The notes under the pieces are model-generated. The model did no database searches, was not told where the DNA came from, and worked only from the letters and a program-made list of their open reading frames with translations. Below are positions 24,516 to 32,704 of a DNA stretch of 42,383 bases, piece after piece. Origin of the DNA: Pseudomonadota bacterium (GTDB lineage: Bacteria; Pseudomonadota; Gammaproteobacteria; Burkholderiales; SHXO01); the NCBI GenBank assembly GCA_023430065.1, contig JAEZCG010000138.1, positions 1 to 42,383 on the forward strand, in the 5' to 3' direction. The position numbers and the translations under genes were made by a program. Position 1 is the stretch's first letter. Each line of letters opens with the position of its first letter.

Positions 24516-26261
24516 TCAGTCGTAATCCTCGTTGGGGATTGGAACCAGGACCGGCGGGCCCAGATGCGCATTCATGTGCTCGGTCCATGCGCAGTGCAGG
24601 GCCGGCGGCCCGGGATTGCCCTGTGCGTCCACCAGTCCCAGCGCGTGCAACTTGGATAGCAGCGGATGCCGCCATGCCTGGTCAGCGTCGGTCACCTTGA
24701 CCTCCAGGTTGACGCCGTCGCCGGCAGCGCGTACGCGGTCCCGGGGCGAGAAGCGCGTCAGCACGGCGCGATGCCACTGGCCGCCTTCGAAGTGGCCGTC
24801 AGCCTTCGGCGTACGCACCGGCTTGTGCGTGTAGCTCAGCAGCGGTACGGCGGAAGGCAGTCCCAGTGCACCACCGCGCGGAACGCGCAGGGACAGTTTC
24901 GCGCCCGGCAGGCGCACCGCGCAGTGGAGGAAATCGCGGCGATAGTGCACCTCCCAGTCCTGTTCGACGACATGTTCCTTGTCGTAACCCCAGATCGCCT
25001 CGCCGATGTCGAGCGCGCGTTGGGACGACACCAGGATGGTGCCGAGCATGTAGACGCCCACGCTCAGCGGATCGCGCCGAGGTGCAACGAAGCAACCCAA
25101 GCCTAATTCGTAGTAGCGGCCCAAGTCGCCTTCGCGGTAGTGCACGAACATCAGCACCAGCGGCGTGCGGTTGGCCCCAGTGTCCCACGCACGCAGGTCC
25201 AGCCTCCTGGCGCCAGGCAATGTGCCGAGGATCTCCTGCACAGGTCGCTTGTCGACCGACCAGGCGGCCAGTGCCTGCGATGCGTCCTGCACGCGAAGCG
25301 GCAGTCGAAAATCCCCGCCCGGGGGGCGATAAGCCAGCCCTTCGGTCGCGCCATACACCTCGCAGGACGGCACCGAAGGGCCGTACTTGCCTTGCAGCCG
25401 GATCTCGAACCAGCGATCGTTCGCGGCATCCAGCACGACCAGTTCCGGGCGTGCCTGCTGCATACCGGCCGCGAGCACGCCGAGCCGATCGCCGAGCGCG
25501 ATGCCGAAGCCTGCGAAGCAGCGGCGCAGATCCGGCACCCATTTGTCCGGTGCCTCCTGCACGGCCAGCAGATGCTTGACCGCTCGCCGCCGCAACAGCT
25601 CGCGCATACAGCACTCGCCAAGCACGTCGTCGAGCCGGTCGAGCAAGTCGTAGATCGCTCCGGCCTGATTTCCTGCATCCGGGAGAAGCCAACCGAGCGC
25701 CGCCCGCACGGCGCGCAATCCTTCCACCCGATCCGCCCGCACCTCGTGGCGCAGGTCCTCTAGCAGGCGCGGAAGGTTGCGCCGGTCCTCGTGGTCCAGC
25801 AGCGCATCGAGGATGTCCCCCCAGCCCGCCCCAGCCCGCAGCACGTCCCGGAGCCCTTGAGCTGCCTGCAGTCGCTGGTACAACGCCTGGCTGACGCTGA
25901 CGGGGCTCCCGGCGGCTTTGCAGATCTCGCTCACGAAGGCGTGCAGCGCCTGTTCTTCTATAGACAGCACCGCGCCAGGTGTTTGCGCTGCCGCTCTGAA
26001 CAGCAGCCTGTGCCCGGACGACACGTCGGCCACCTGTCCGACCCGCTCGAGCACGCCTCTGACAAGATCGGACATGTCGCCGAACACTTGGCGGTACTGC
26101 TCGACCAGCGCACCGACCCAACCGTCGTGGGCGTTCTGGCCACCGGGGCGCGCAGCATGCAGGAACCACAGCCCCAGGTTGCCGAGCGAACTGGCCGCCT
26201 GACCGAAGAGATGCACCGCGCCGCCGCCCTCGCCCGAGCCCCTGCTGTCGCCCTCTGCCAT
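24516..26261 (-). CDS. Large protein with C-terminal acetoacetate-decarboxylase-like domain
   Basis: 581 residues. Residues 360-575 resemble the acetoacetate decarboxylase superfamily: YYELGLGCFVAP, GVYMLGTILVSS, and IWGYDKEHV at 423-431, where Lys428 aligns with the Schiff-base Lys region (usually IWGFPKK). Residues 1-300 match nothing I know: helical, rich in Leu, Arg and Asp, with no signal peptide or clear membrane helix, plus a bridge (235-350) with WFEIRLQGKYGPSVP. Normal family members have about 250 residues, so the N-terminal half is a large addition. GGGAGGGGAC precedes the ATG. It converges with the FAD gene and is divergent from the 192-residue gene. ADC-like folds also catalyse aldol or dehydration steps, so decarboxylation is not certain. 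Confidence 0.8.
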   Translation of the reverse strand: MAEGDSRGSGEGGGAVHLFGQAASSLGNLGLWFLHAARPGGQNAHDGWVGALVEQYRQVFGDMSDLVRGVLERVGQVADVSSGHRLLFRAAAQTPGAVLSIEEQALHAFVSEICKAAGSPVSVSQALYQRLQAAQGLRDVLRAGAGWGDILDALLDHEDRRNLPRLLEDLRHEVRADRVEGLRAVRAALGWLLPDAGNQAGAIYDLLDRLDDVLGECCMRELLRRRAVKHLLAVQEAPDKWVPDLRRCFAGFGIALGDRLGVLAAGMQQARPELVVLDAANDRWFEIRLQGKYGPSVPSCEVYGATEGLAYRPPGGDFRLPLRVQDASQALAAWSVDKRPVQEILGTLPGARRLDLRAWDTGANRTPLVLMFVHYREGDLGRYYELGLGCFVAPRRDPLSVGVYMLGTILVSSQRALDIGEAIWGYDKEHVVEQDWEVHYRRDFLHCAVRLPGAKLSLRVPRGGALGLPSAVPLLSYTHKPVRTPKADGHFEGGQWHRAVLTRFSPRDRVRAAGDGVNLEVKVTDADQAWRHPLLSKLHALGLVDAQGNPGPPALHCAWTEHMNAHLGPPVLVPIPNEDYD

Positions 26262-26409
26262 GTCCCCTCCCTGCGCGCTGCCGATTCTCCCTGCGATTGC
26301 GAATTGCGAACGTCGTATGTCATCATGACAGAAGGACGGCGCCCTCGTACAGTATGCGCCGGGCTATATGGACGGCGCGATCCGCGCGTCCTACGCTGCC
26401 GGAGGCGCC

Positions 26410-26988
26410 ATGGCCTCAGACGATAACGTGACCGCCGATGCGTTCTCCCGCGCGATCGCCTCGCTGTTCGATCTCGCCCAGGCAGGCATCGACTGGGTGT
26501 CGGTCCAGCGGGCCGTGCTCGCCTACCGTGAGGAAGAGCGCGAACGCTGGCATGATCTGCATGACGAGCTGAGCGGACGGCACCTCGACCCCGGACCGGC
26601 GGAACTGCTGCGCACGGCCCATGCGGGCAGCGATGCAACGGTGCTGTCCGTCCTCGTCCAAGCCGCGCTGTTGCGCAGCATCCTGCGCATGGGTCGCGAC
26701 TGGCAGGGGCTGTTGCGGCGCATTAGCCCCGATCTGAAGCGGGCCGCCGATCTGTACCAGTCCGATCCCGACCCCTCGCCTAGCAAGCGCGAGGCGCTCA
26801 TCACGCAGTTGCGCATCTTCATGCAGCAGGTGGGCGAGTTTGCGCGCGACCAGGGCGCGGAAGTGAACCAGGAGATGAGCGAGATCGCCGACGAGATCCT
26901 CGCGCGCAGCGATCGCCGTCCGCTCAGCCGCCCGATCCGGCCGATGTCTCCGCGCGCGAGCGACGACAGCGACACCAGGCGCACATGA
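26410..26988 (+). CDS. Uncharacterised 192-residue helical protein, coupled to a polyprenyl synthetase-like gene
   Basis: I do not recognise this protein. It is predicted almost wholly helical, without signal peptide or membrane segments. Notable stretches are a charged helix YREEERERWHDLHDELSG near 38-55, a hydrophobic helix SVLVQAALLRSILRMG near 78-93, and a basic, proline-rich tail from about 167. The ATG at 26410 has GGAGG four bases upstream; an earlier ATG at 26368 lacks one. Its stop overlaps the start of the next gene (ATGA), so it is translationally coupled to the synthetase and may be a partner subunit. Its start is divergent from that of the ADC-like gene, suggesting a shared control region in 26262-26409. 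Confidence 0.75.
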   Translation: MASDDNVTADAFSRAIASLFDLAQAGIDWVSVQRAVLAYREEERERWHDLHDELSGRHLDPGPAELLRTAHAGSDATVLSVLVQAALLRSILRMGRDWQGLLRRISPDLKRAADLYQSDPDPSPSKREALITQLRIFMQQVGEFARDQGAEVNQEMSEIADEILARSDRRPLSRPIRPMSPRASDDSDTRRT

Positions 26989-28193
26989 CTGCCCCGACTT
27001 CCGCGCAGGTCATCGCAACGGTCGGGCTGGGACCGGAGATCGACCGGCTGAAACAGCGTATAGACGCGTGGGTGGCGCGCAGCCCGCAAGCCGTTCTGCC
27101 GATGCTGAGACAGCAGTTCGGAGGCGGCTCCAAGTATTTCCGGCCGATGACGGTGTTCACCTTCCACCGCGCGGTATCCGAGCGCCCGGTGCCGGAGCGG
27201 GTGATGCTCGCCGCGCAGTCGATCGAGATGTTCCACAACATTACGCTGATCATCGACGACATCGTCGACAAGTCCCGGCATCGGCGCAACACGCTCAATC
27301 TCCACGACAAGTACCACGAACTCACGGCCTACATGGTGGCAGGCTACATCGACGCGCAGATCACCCGGCTGGTGATGGGCACGCTGGTGGACGAGGCGGC
27401 CGATCGCAGGGGCGAGCACCCCGAGGCAGATCGGCGCCGCGCGCAGCCACGGAGCGAGTACGGCGAGGGCGAAGGGTCGGTCGACCGCATCGCGCAGTCG
27501 TGCTTGTCAGTGGGCCAGTACGAAATGCAGCGCGAGCGCGACGCCATCGACGCCAGCGGACCAGTGCATTTCGATCTGCGCCTGCTCCTCGAACTGAAGG
27601 AACGCCTGGCCCTCGCCGAGTGCATTCAGTGGGACAGCAGAAAGGGCGGCAGTCTCCAGCGCGGCGAGCGCCTTTCTCTGAATCTGGGATTGGCCGACTG
27701 GCACTATCTCGCGCGCGAGGATACCGGCTCCATGTTCGAGATCTGCGCCTGCCTCGGGTCGCGCTCACAGCGATTCCGGCGTCTTGGCCGCCTAATCGGG
27801 ATGCTGTATCACGCCTGCGACGACATCGCCGACATCCGCAGTGCCTCGGGGCTCGGTCCCAACCTGGGCGCGGCCGACGAGAATGCCAGGCGGCTGGGCG
27901 GGACCGGCAACGAAGATCTGAATGAGTGCATTCTTACCTTGCCCGCAGCGCTGGCGATAGAACACGATGCCCGTATCCGTGAACTTTTCGAGAAGCAGAA
28001 GTTGACGCATGACGAACTGCGCACGTTGCACGCGGCCTTCTTCGCACGGCTGGAGGACGCTTGTCAGCAACTGCTGCACATCCGTGCCCAGGCGCTCGAG
28101 GAGATGGATGCCGTGGGCGTACGCAATCGAGCCCAGATGGTCCGCTTGATAGACGCTGTCTACGATCTATCGGGCTGCCCGCCCCCGTCCTGA
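26985..28193 (+). CDS. Divergent polyprenyl synthetase-like protein
   Basis: 402 residues. Both Mg-binding aspartate motifs of trans-prenyltransferases are kept: Asp91-Asp92-xx-Asp95 in LIIDDIVDKSRHRR and Asp279-Asp280-xx-Asp283 in YHACDDIADI. The first substrate motif is GSKYFRP (canonical GGKRxRP), and the KTA box is changed to EDTGSMFEICACLGS, losing the Lys. A charged insertion of about 50 residues (137-188) follows helix F. Canonical enzymes are about 300-330 residues. It probably condenses isoprenyl diphosphates or is a relative with altered activity. Its start overlaps the preceding stop by four bases. A perfect palindrome GGTGCCGGCACC lies at 28205-28216, just past the stop. Confidence 0.85.
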   Translation: MTAPTSAQVIATVGLGPEIDRLKQRIDAWVARSPQAVLPMLRQQFGGGSKYFRPMTVFTFHRAVSERPVPERVMLAAQSIEMFHNITLIIDDIVDKSRHRRNTLNLHDKYHELTAYMVAGYIDAQITRLVMGTLVDEAADRRGEHPEADRRRAQPRSEYGEGEGSVDRIAQSCLSVGQYEMQRERDAIDASGPVHFDLRLLLELKERLALAECIQWDSRKGGSLQRGERLSLNLGLADWHYLAREDTGSMFEICACLGSRSQRFRRLGRLIGMLYHACDDIADIRSASGLGPNLGAADENARRLGGTGNEDLNECILTLPAALAIEHDARIRELFEKQKLTHDELRTLHAAFFARLEDACQQLLHIRAQALEEMDAVGVRNRAQMVRLIDAVYDLSGCPPPS

Positions 28194-28361
28194 CTCCGTT
28201 TGCCGGTGCCGGCACCTGGTCGGCGCTTGCATGAACGATCGCCCTATTGACTGTAGTGTGACGCACGCGCAGTCTTTATGAGTTAGGGGCATCACGGGAA
28301 TGCCCGAGACGCGCGTCGAACCTGGCGCGACTGGAGTCGGGACAATGGCGCGATCCACGCG

Positions 28362-31300
28362 ATGAACACATTGACCGAATGGCTGGCTAAACTGGGCTTG
28401 TCCCAGTTCGAGCCATTGCTGGCCAGCCATGAAATCGATTTGGAGGCGATGCAGTTTCTCAGCGACGCGGATCTAGCCATGCTCGGCATCCCGCTCGGCC
28501 CGCGCCGAAAGCTGCTCGACTCGATCGCCTCGCTGCGCTCCTCGGGCACGCCGCTTCGGAACGGGCCGCCGCACTCCGGCGAGAGGTCAGACCAACCGCT
28601 CGAGGAGCCCTCGGAGCATCGGCAACTCTCGGTCATGTTCGTCGACCTCGTGGGCTGGTCGGAACTATCGGAGCGCACTGATCAGGAACGCCTGGCTGTA
28701 CTGCTGCGCCGCTATCACGATGTCTGCACCCAAGTCATCCAGCGGCATGAAGGTCACGTCGCCCAGTACCTCGGCGATGGCGTGCTGGTCTACTTCGGCT
28801 ATCCGCGTGCGCATGAGAACAACGCCGAACGGGCGGTCCGGACCGGTCTCGACATCGTCTCGACCATCAAGGACATGAACCGCCAGCTCCGCAACGAAGA
28901 CCTTCCCGAACTGCAGGTGAGGGTAGGCATCCATACTGCCCTCACCATCGTCGGGCAAGTGGGCGGACAGGGCCGGCACGAACAGCTGGCGGTGGGACCC
29001 GCACCCAATCTCGCCGCACGCATCCAGGCGATCGCCGAACCAGGAACGGTCCTGATCGGGGCGAGCACACGTAGTCTGGTCGCGCGCAACTTCCGGTGCG
29101 TCGATCTGGGCGTCAAGGCGCTGAAAGGTGCGCGCCAGCCGATCCATGTCTACCGCGTACTGGGCCCGCGCACGTGGGACACGCGCTTCGAGGCTACCCG
29201 CGCGGGCCGGCTGACCCCGCTGGTGGGCCGCGAGCACGAGATCGGCGTTCTGCGCCATCGCTGGCAGCTGGCTCATGAGGGAGCCGGTCAGGTCGTGTGC
29301 GTCGCGGGCGAGGCGGGTATCGGCAAGTCCCGGCTGATCGAGGTGCTGCGCGAGAGCTTGCACGATGCGGCGCCGACCGAAGTGATCCTCCAGTGTCTGC
29401 CTCACTTCGCCAACAGCCCCCTTCATCCCATCATCAAGCACACCAACCTCGCGCTGCGCATTGCGGCGGAGGATGCGCCGGCGACACGTCTGGACAAGAT
29501 CGAAGCGCTGCTGGTGCACAGGCTCGGCAGACCGGTCGACGATGCCAAGCTCATGGCCTCGCTGCTGTCGGTACCTTTCGAAGAAAAGCTCGGACCTCTC
29601 AATCTTGCGCCGCTGCGCTTGCGTGCGGAGACGATCCGCATGTTGGTGGACGTTCTGCTCACCGCCGCCCGGCGGCAGCCGATTCTACTGGTAGTGGAAG
29701 ATGCCCACTGGGCCGATCCCACGACACTTGAAGTTCTGAGGGAACTGGCGCGTCGGACATTGGAGTCGGCCGTCCTGATGATCATCACGCACCGTACGGA
29801 CTTCACTGCTGCCACGGTTCTGGCAGCGGGTGCGCTGCAAATCAGCCTCGAGCGCCTCAGTCCTACGCAGGCGAAGGCGTTCGTCGCACACTTGACCGGA
29901 AAGAAGCGCCTCGCGCCCGACATGGTGGAGAGGATCATCGCGCGCAGTGACGGCATTCCGCTTTTCCTGGAAGAGATGACCAAGTCCGTGCTCGAGTCCG
30001 TTTCCGAAGGTGGCGGGGTAAACGTGGGCGCAAACCCGATTCCCGCGACCCTGCGCGACTCCCTGATGGCCCGACTGGATCGCGTCCCGGGAGGAAAGGT
30101 CGTGGCACAGATCGGTGCAATCCTCGGGCGCGAGTTCAGCCACGCGCTCGTCACTGCCATCGGACGTGAATTGCATGTGGATCCCGACCGGGCACTGCGG
30201 GGGTTGACCGAGGCCGGCCTCGTTCACAGCATCTCGACACGCGACGACGTCGTCTTCCAATTCAAGCACGCCCTGGTACAGGACCTGGCCGCCGAATCCC
30301 TGGTGAGGCCTACGCGGCATGCGCTGCACGCCAGGGCTGCCCGCCTGCTCGAGCGCATGTCGGAGCACACGAACGAGACGCCGCCTGAGCTTCTCGCGCA
30401 TCACTATACGGAGGCATGCGAGTTCACGCTCGCTGTGCCGTACTGGATCCAGGCAGGCAAGCGTGCCGCCTCGCGTCTTGCGCACATAGAGGCCATGCAC
30501 CATTTCGATCAGGCGGCACGCCTGCTGCGACACTATCCAGACTCCGATGCGCGTGCGCGAATCGAGCTAGACCTTCTCGTCGCCCGCGGAGCCGTGCTGG
30601 TGACGCTGCGCGGCTATGCCGCGCCGGATGTCGAACGCACCTACGAGCGCGCCCGGGAGCTGTGTCCTCGTGTGGCAGATCCCGTCCTGGAATGCTCGGT
30701 GTTGCGAGGACAGGTGCAACTGCTCCTGCTTCAGGCTCGCTACCGCGAGGCGCGCACGCTCGCCGTAGCGATGAGGCTTGCGGCCGAAGGAACAGGTGAA
30801 CTCGCGCAGCTCGTCGATGCACACATGATGAGCGGGATCATCGCGATCTACGATGGACGATTGGCCGAGGCGGCACGCGAACTCGATCGCGCGCTGCAGC
30901 GCCTGGATCCAGGCGGCTATCGGCACTACGGCATCAGTAACGGCGTCGACCTGGGAATCGGCTGTCTCGCCTACCACGCTCGAGTGCTATGGTTCCTAGG
31001 ACTGCCCGACAGTGCGCTTCGAAGCGCCAATGACGCGCTTGCACTTGCCAGCCGCCCCGCAGTGTGGCTGGGTGCGGTGCAGGCACACGGCATGCGCGCG
31101 CTCCTGCACCAGACGTTGGGAGACGTGGAGGACGCACGCGCGTCCGCGACCCTGACAGCAAAGCACGCGGCCGAACAATGTATTCCGTACTGGGAAGCCG
31201 TCGCGGGAATCGTGTTGGGCTGGGTCGACGCCCAAACCGGCCATGTCGAGGAAGCACTGGAGCGCATCCGCGCTGCCTGGCAGTTCTACCTGTCCACCGG

Positions 31301-31796
31301 AGCAAGCCTCGGCACTTCCTGGATCATGACAGTCCTGGCCGATGCGCAGCGCAGAAGCGGCGACACGGACGCCGCACTGTCCAGCCTGGGCGCGGCACTG
31401 GACCATGTGAAGACCACCGGAGAGTTGTACTTTGCACCCGAAGTCTGGCGCATGGTCGGCGAATTGCGCGAATCCTCGTCCCCGAAAGAGGCTGAGCGTT
31501 GCTATCTGGAGTCTCAGCGCATCGCACAGCAAACAGGTGCGCTCGCTTGGGATCTCCGCACGTCCATCCGACTGGCGCGGCTATGGCAGTCTCAAGGTAA
31601 GGCGGCGCAGGCCCAGGGGATGCTCGGCGCGCGTCTGGTGCTCTTCCGTGAAGGACTGGATACCAGCGACCTAAAGGAGGCTGCGCACCTGTTCGCCTCA
31701 CTCGAGGCTTCCATACTCGGCACTCGGTCGCTGATTCCTCATTCCCAGGCGCGCAGTAGCGAGATGCTCCTGGCCCACCTCAACGCTACTCATTGA
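28362..31796 (+). CDS. SAM domain - class III adenylate/guanylate cyclase - AAA ATPase - TPR signalling protein
   Basis: 1144 residues with four parts. Residues 1-60 are a SAM (sterile alpha motif) domain (LTEWLAKLGLSQFEPLL). Residues 88-268 are a class III nucleotide cyclase domain: metal Asp95 in MFVDLVGWSELS, Asp139 in YLGDGVLVYFGYP, and the GPAPNLAARI segment. A MalT/AfsR-like ATPase domain starts at PLVGREHEIGVL (286) with Walker A GEAGIGKS at 316-323 and Walker B-like LLVVEDAHWADP near 445. The C-terminal 500 residues are TPR-like helical repeats. Similar proteins are widespread in proteobacteria with few known roles; cyclase activity is plausible but untested. No membrane segment. The 168 bp upstream hold no gene, consistent with its own promoter. 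Confidence 0.9.
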   Translation: MNTLTEWLAKLGLSQFEPLLASHEIDLEAMQFLSDADLAMLGIPLGPRRKLLDSIASLRSSGTPLRNGPPHSGERSDQPLEEPSEHRQLSVMFVDLVGWSELSERTDQERLAVLLRRYHDVCTQVIQRHEGHVAQYLGDGVLVYFGYPRAHENNAERAVRTGLDIVSTIKDMNRQLRNEDLPELQVRVGIHTALTIVGQVGGQGRHEQLAVGPAPNLAARIQAIAEPGTVLIGASTRSLVARNFRCVDLGVKALKGARQPIHVYRVLGPRTWDTRFEATRAGRLTPLVGREHEIGVLRHRWQLAHEGAGQVVCVAGEAGIGKSRLIEVLRESLHDAAPTEVILQCLPHFANSPLHPIIKHTNLALRIAAEDAPATRLDKIEALLVHRLGRPVDDAKLMASLLSVPFEEKLGPLNLAPLRLRAETIRMLVDVLLTAARRQPILLVVEDAHWADPTTLEVLRELARRTLESAVLMIITHRTDFTAATVLAAGALQISLERLSPTQAKAFVAHLTGKKRLAPDMVERIIARSDGIPLFLEEMTKSVLESVSEGGGVNVGANPIPATLRDSLMARLDRVPGGKVVAQIGAILGREFSHALVTAIGRELHVDPDRALRGLTEAGLVHSISTRDDVVFQFKHALVQDLAAESLVRPTRHALHARAARLLERMSEHTNETPPELLAHHYTEACEFTLAVPYWIQAGKRAASRLAHIEAMHHFDQAARLLRHYPDSDARARIELDLLVARGAVLVTLRGYAAPDVERTYERARELCPRVADPVLECSVLRGQVQLLLLQARYREARTLAVAMRLAAEGTGELAQLVDAHMMSGIIAIYDGRLAEAARELDRALQRLDPGGYRHYGISNGVDLGIGCLAYHARVLWFLGLPDSALRSANDALALASRPAVWLGAVQAHGMRALLHQTLGDVEDARASATLTAKHAAEQCIPYWEAVAGIVLGWVDAQTGHVEEALERIRAAWQFYLSTGASLGTSWIMTVLADAQRRSGDTDAALSSLGAALDHVKTTGELYFAPEVWRMVGELRESSSPKEAERCYLESQRIAQQTGALAWDLRTSIRLARLWQSQGKAAQAQGMLGARLVLFREGLDTSDLKEAAHLFASLEASILGTRSLIPHSQARSSEMLLAHLNATH

Positions 31797-31898
31797 TCGT
31801 CAGCGGCGTCTGACCGAGGAACGGCAGCCTGGGACTCCAGCCGCGGCTTCGCTCGCCGTGAACACGACAAAGCGCGGTGGCCTGCTCATGGATCCATC

Positions 31899-31983
31899 AA
31901 AGCGAGGACCCCCCGGCTTCGCCTCGGGATGACACCGTAGGATGGCGGCGTGCCGACCCATCAGCTTCGCCTAGGAATGACAC
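31899..31983. repeat. Intergenic repeat copies (two degenerate units)
   Basis: Two copies end in CGGGATGACACC (31925-31936) and AGGAATGACAC (about 31973-31983), each preceded by GGCTTCGCCT or AGCTTCGCCT. They are the reverse orientation of the 'GGTGTCATCCCGAG' end found at 39.2-39.6 kb. The whole gap 31797-32080 holds no gene. Confidence 0.6.
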
Positions 31984-32080
31984 GCCATGCAGGCCCAACC
32001 GCGGGGGCTGTCTCCTGCATTCAACCTCCCGGACCAGACCGGTTATCCTAGCCCGCTCTCGCCACTCATCAGGAACCTCC

Positions 32081-32617
32081 GTGCGTCTGGATGCCATCTC
32101 CATCGGTCGTAACCCACCCGAAGAAGTCAACGTCGTCGTCGAAGTTCCCGTCGGCGGCGAGCCGATCAAATACGAAATGGACAAGGGCGCCGGCACGCTG
32201 GTCGTGGACCGGTTCCTGTATACCTCCATGCGCTATCCGGGCAACTACGGGTTCATCCCGCACACCTTGTCCGACGACGGCGACCCGTGCGACGTGCTCA
32301 TCGCCAACCAGCGCGGGATCGTGCCGGGTGCGATCGTGGCCGTGCGCCCGGTCGGCGTGCTGAGGATGCAGGACGAGGCCGGTGGCGACGAGAAGATCGT
32401 TGCGGTGCCTGTGCCGCGCCTGACCCGGCGCTATGAGAAGGTGCACAACTACCTCGACCTGCCCGACATCACCCTCAAGCAGATCGAGCATTTCTTTCAA
32501 CACTACAAGGATCTGGAGTCCAGCAAATGGGTGAAGGTGCTGGGCTGGGGCGACGCCGCGGAAGCGAAGCGGCTGATCCTCGAGTCGATCGATCGCGCGC
32601 AAGCGCCGTCCAAGTAA
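32081..32617 (+). CDS. ppa: Inorganic pyrophosphatase (family I)
   Basis: 178 residues, matching E. coli PPase (175 plus Met). The signature metal site DDGDPCDVL is at 65-73, with [28 protein letters not shown] and KKxE-like [10 protein letters not shown] nearby; these supply the acidic Mg2+ ligands. It hydrolyses cytoplasmic pyrophosphate and drives biosynthetic reactions, including prenyl transfer, forward. The start is GTG at 32081, with AGGAA a few bases before it; the longer frame upstream only covers the repeat-containing gap. It is monocistronic, followed by a hairpin and a convergent gene. Confidence 0.96.
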   Translation: MRLDAISIGRNPPEEVNVVVEVPVGGEPIKYEMDKGAGTLVVDRFLYTSMRYPGNYGFIPHTLSDDGDPCDVLIANQRGIVPGAIVAVRPVGVLRMQDEAGGDEKIVAVPVPRLTRRYEKVHNYLDLPDITLKQIEHFFQHYKDLESSKWVKVLGWGDAAEAKRLILESIDRAQAPSK

Positions 32618-32632
32618 CGTTCGTGGTTCCGC

Positions 32633-32664
32633 GCCCGGCCCGGCATCGCGGGGAGGGGCCGGGC
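32633..32664. terminator. GC hairpin between convergent genes, possible bidirectional terminator
   Basis: Arms GCCCGGCCC (32633-32641) and GGGCCGGGC (32656-32664) pair perfectly around a 14-base loop. It lies 16 bp after ppa and 41 bp past the convergent CoA-transferase stop. There is no T-tract, so factor-independent termination is uncertain. Confidence 0.45.
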
Positions 32665-32704
32665 CATCCTCGCATCCTGGCTTACGGGTGCGGGACGGCG
32701 GTTT

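Noticed and set aside
28205..28216. Palindrome GGTGCCGGCACC after the polyprenyl synthetase gene
   Set aside because: Perfect but only 12 bp, no loop or T-tract; chance palindromes of this kind are common in GC-rich sequence.
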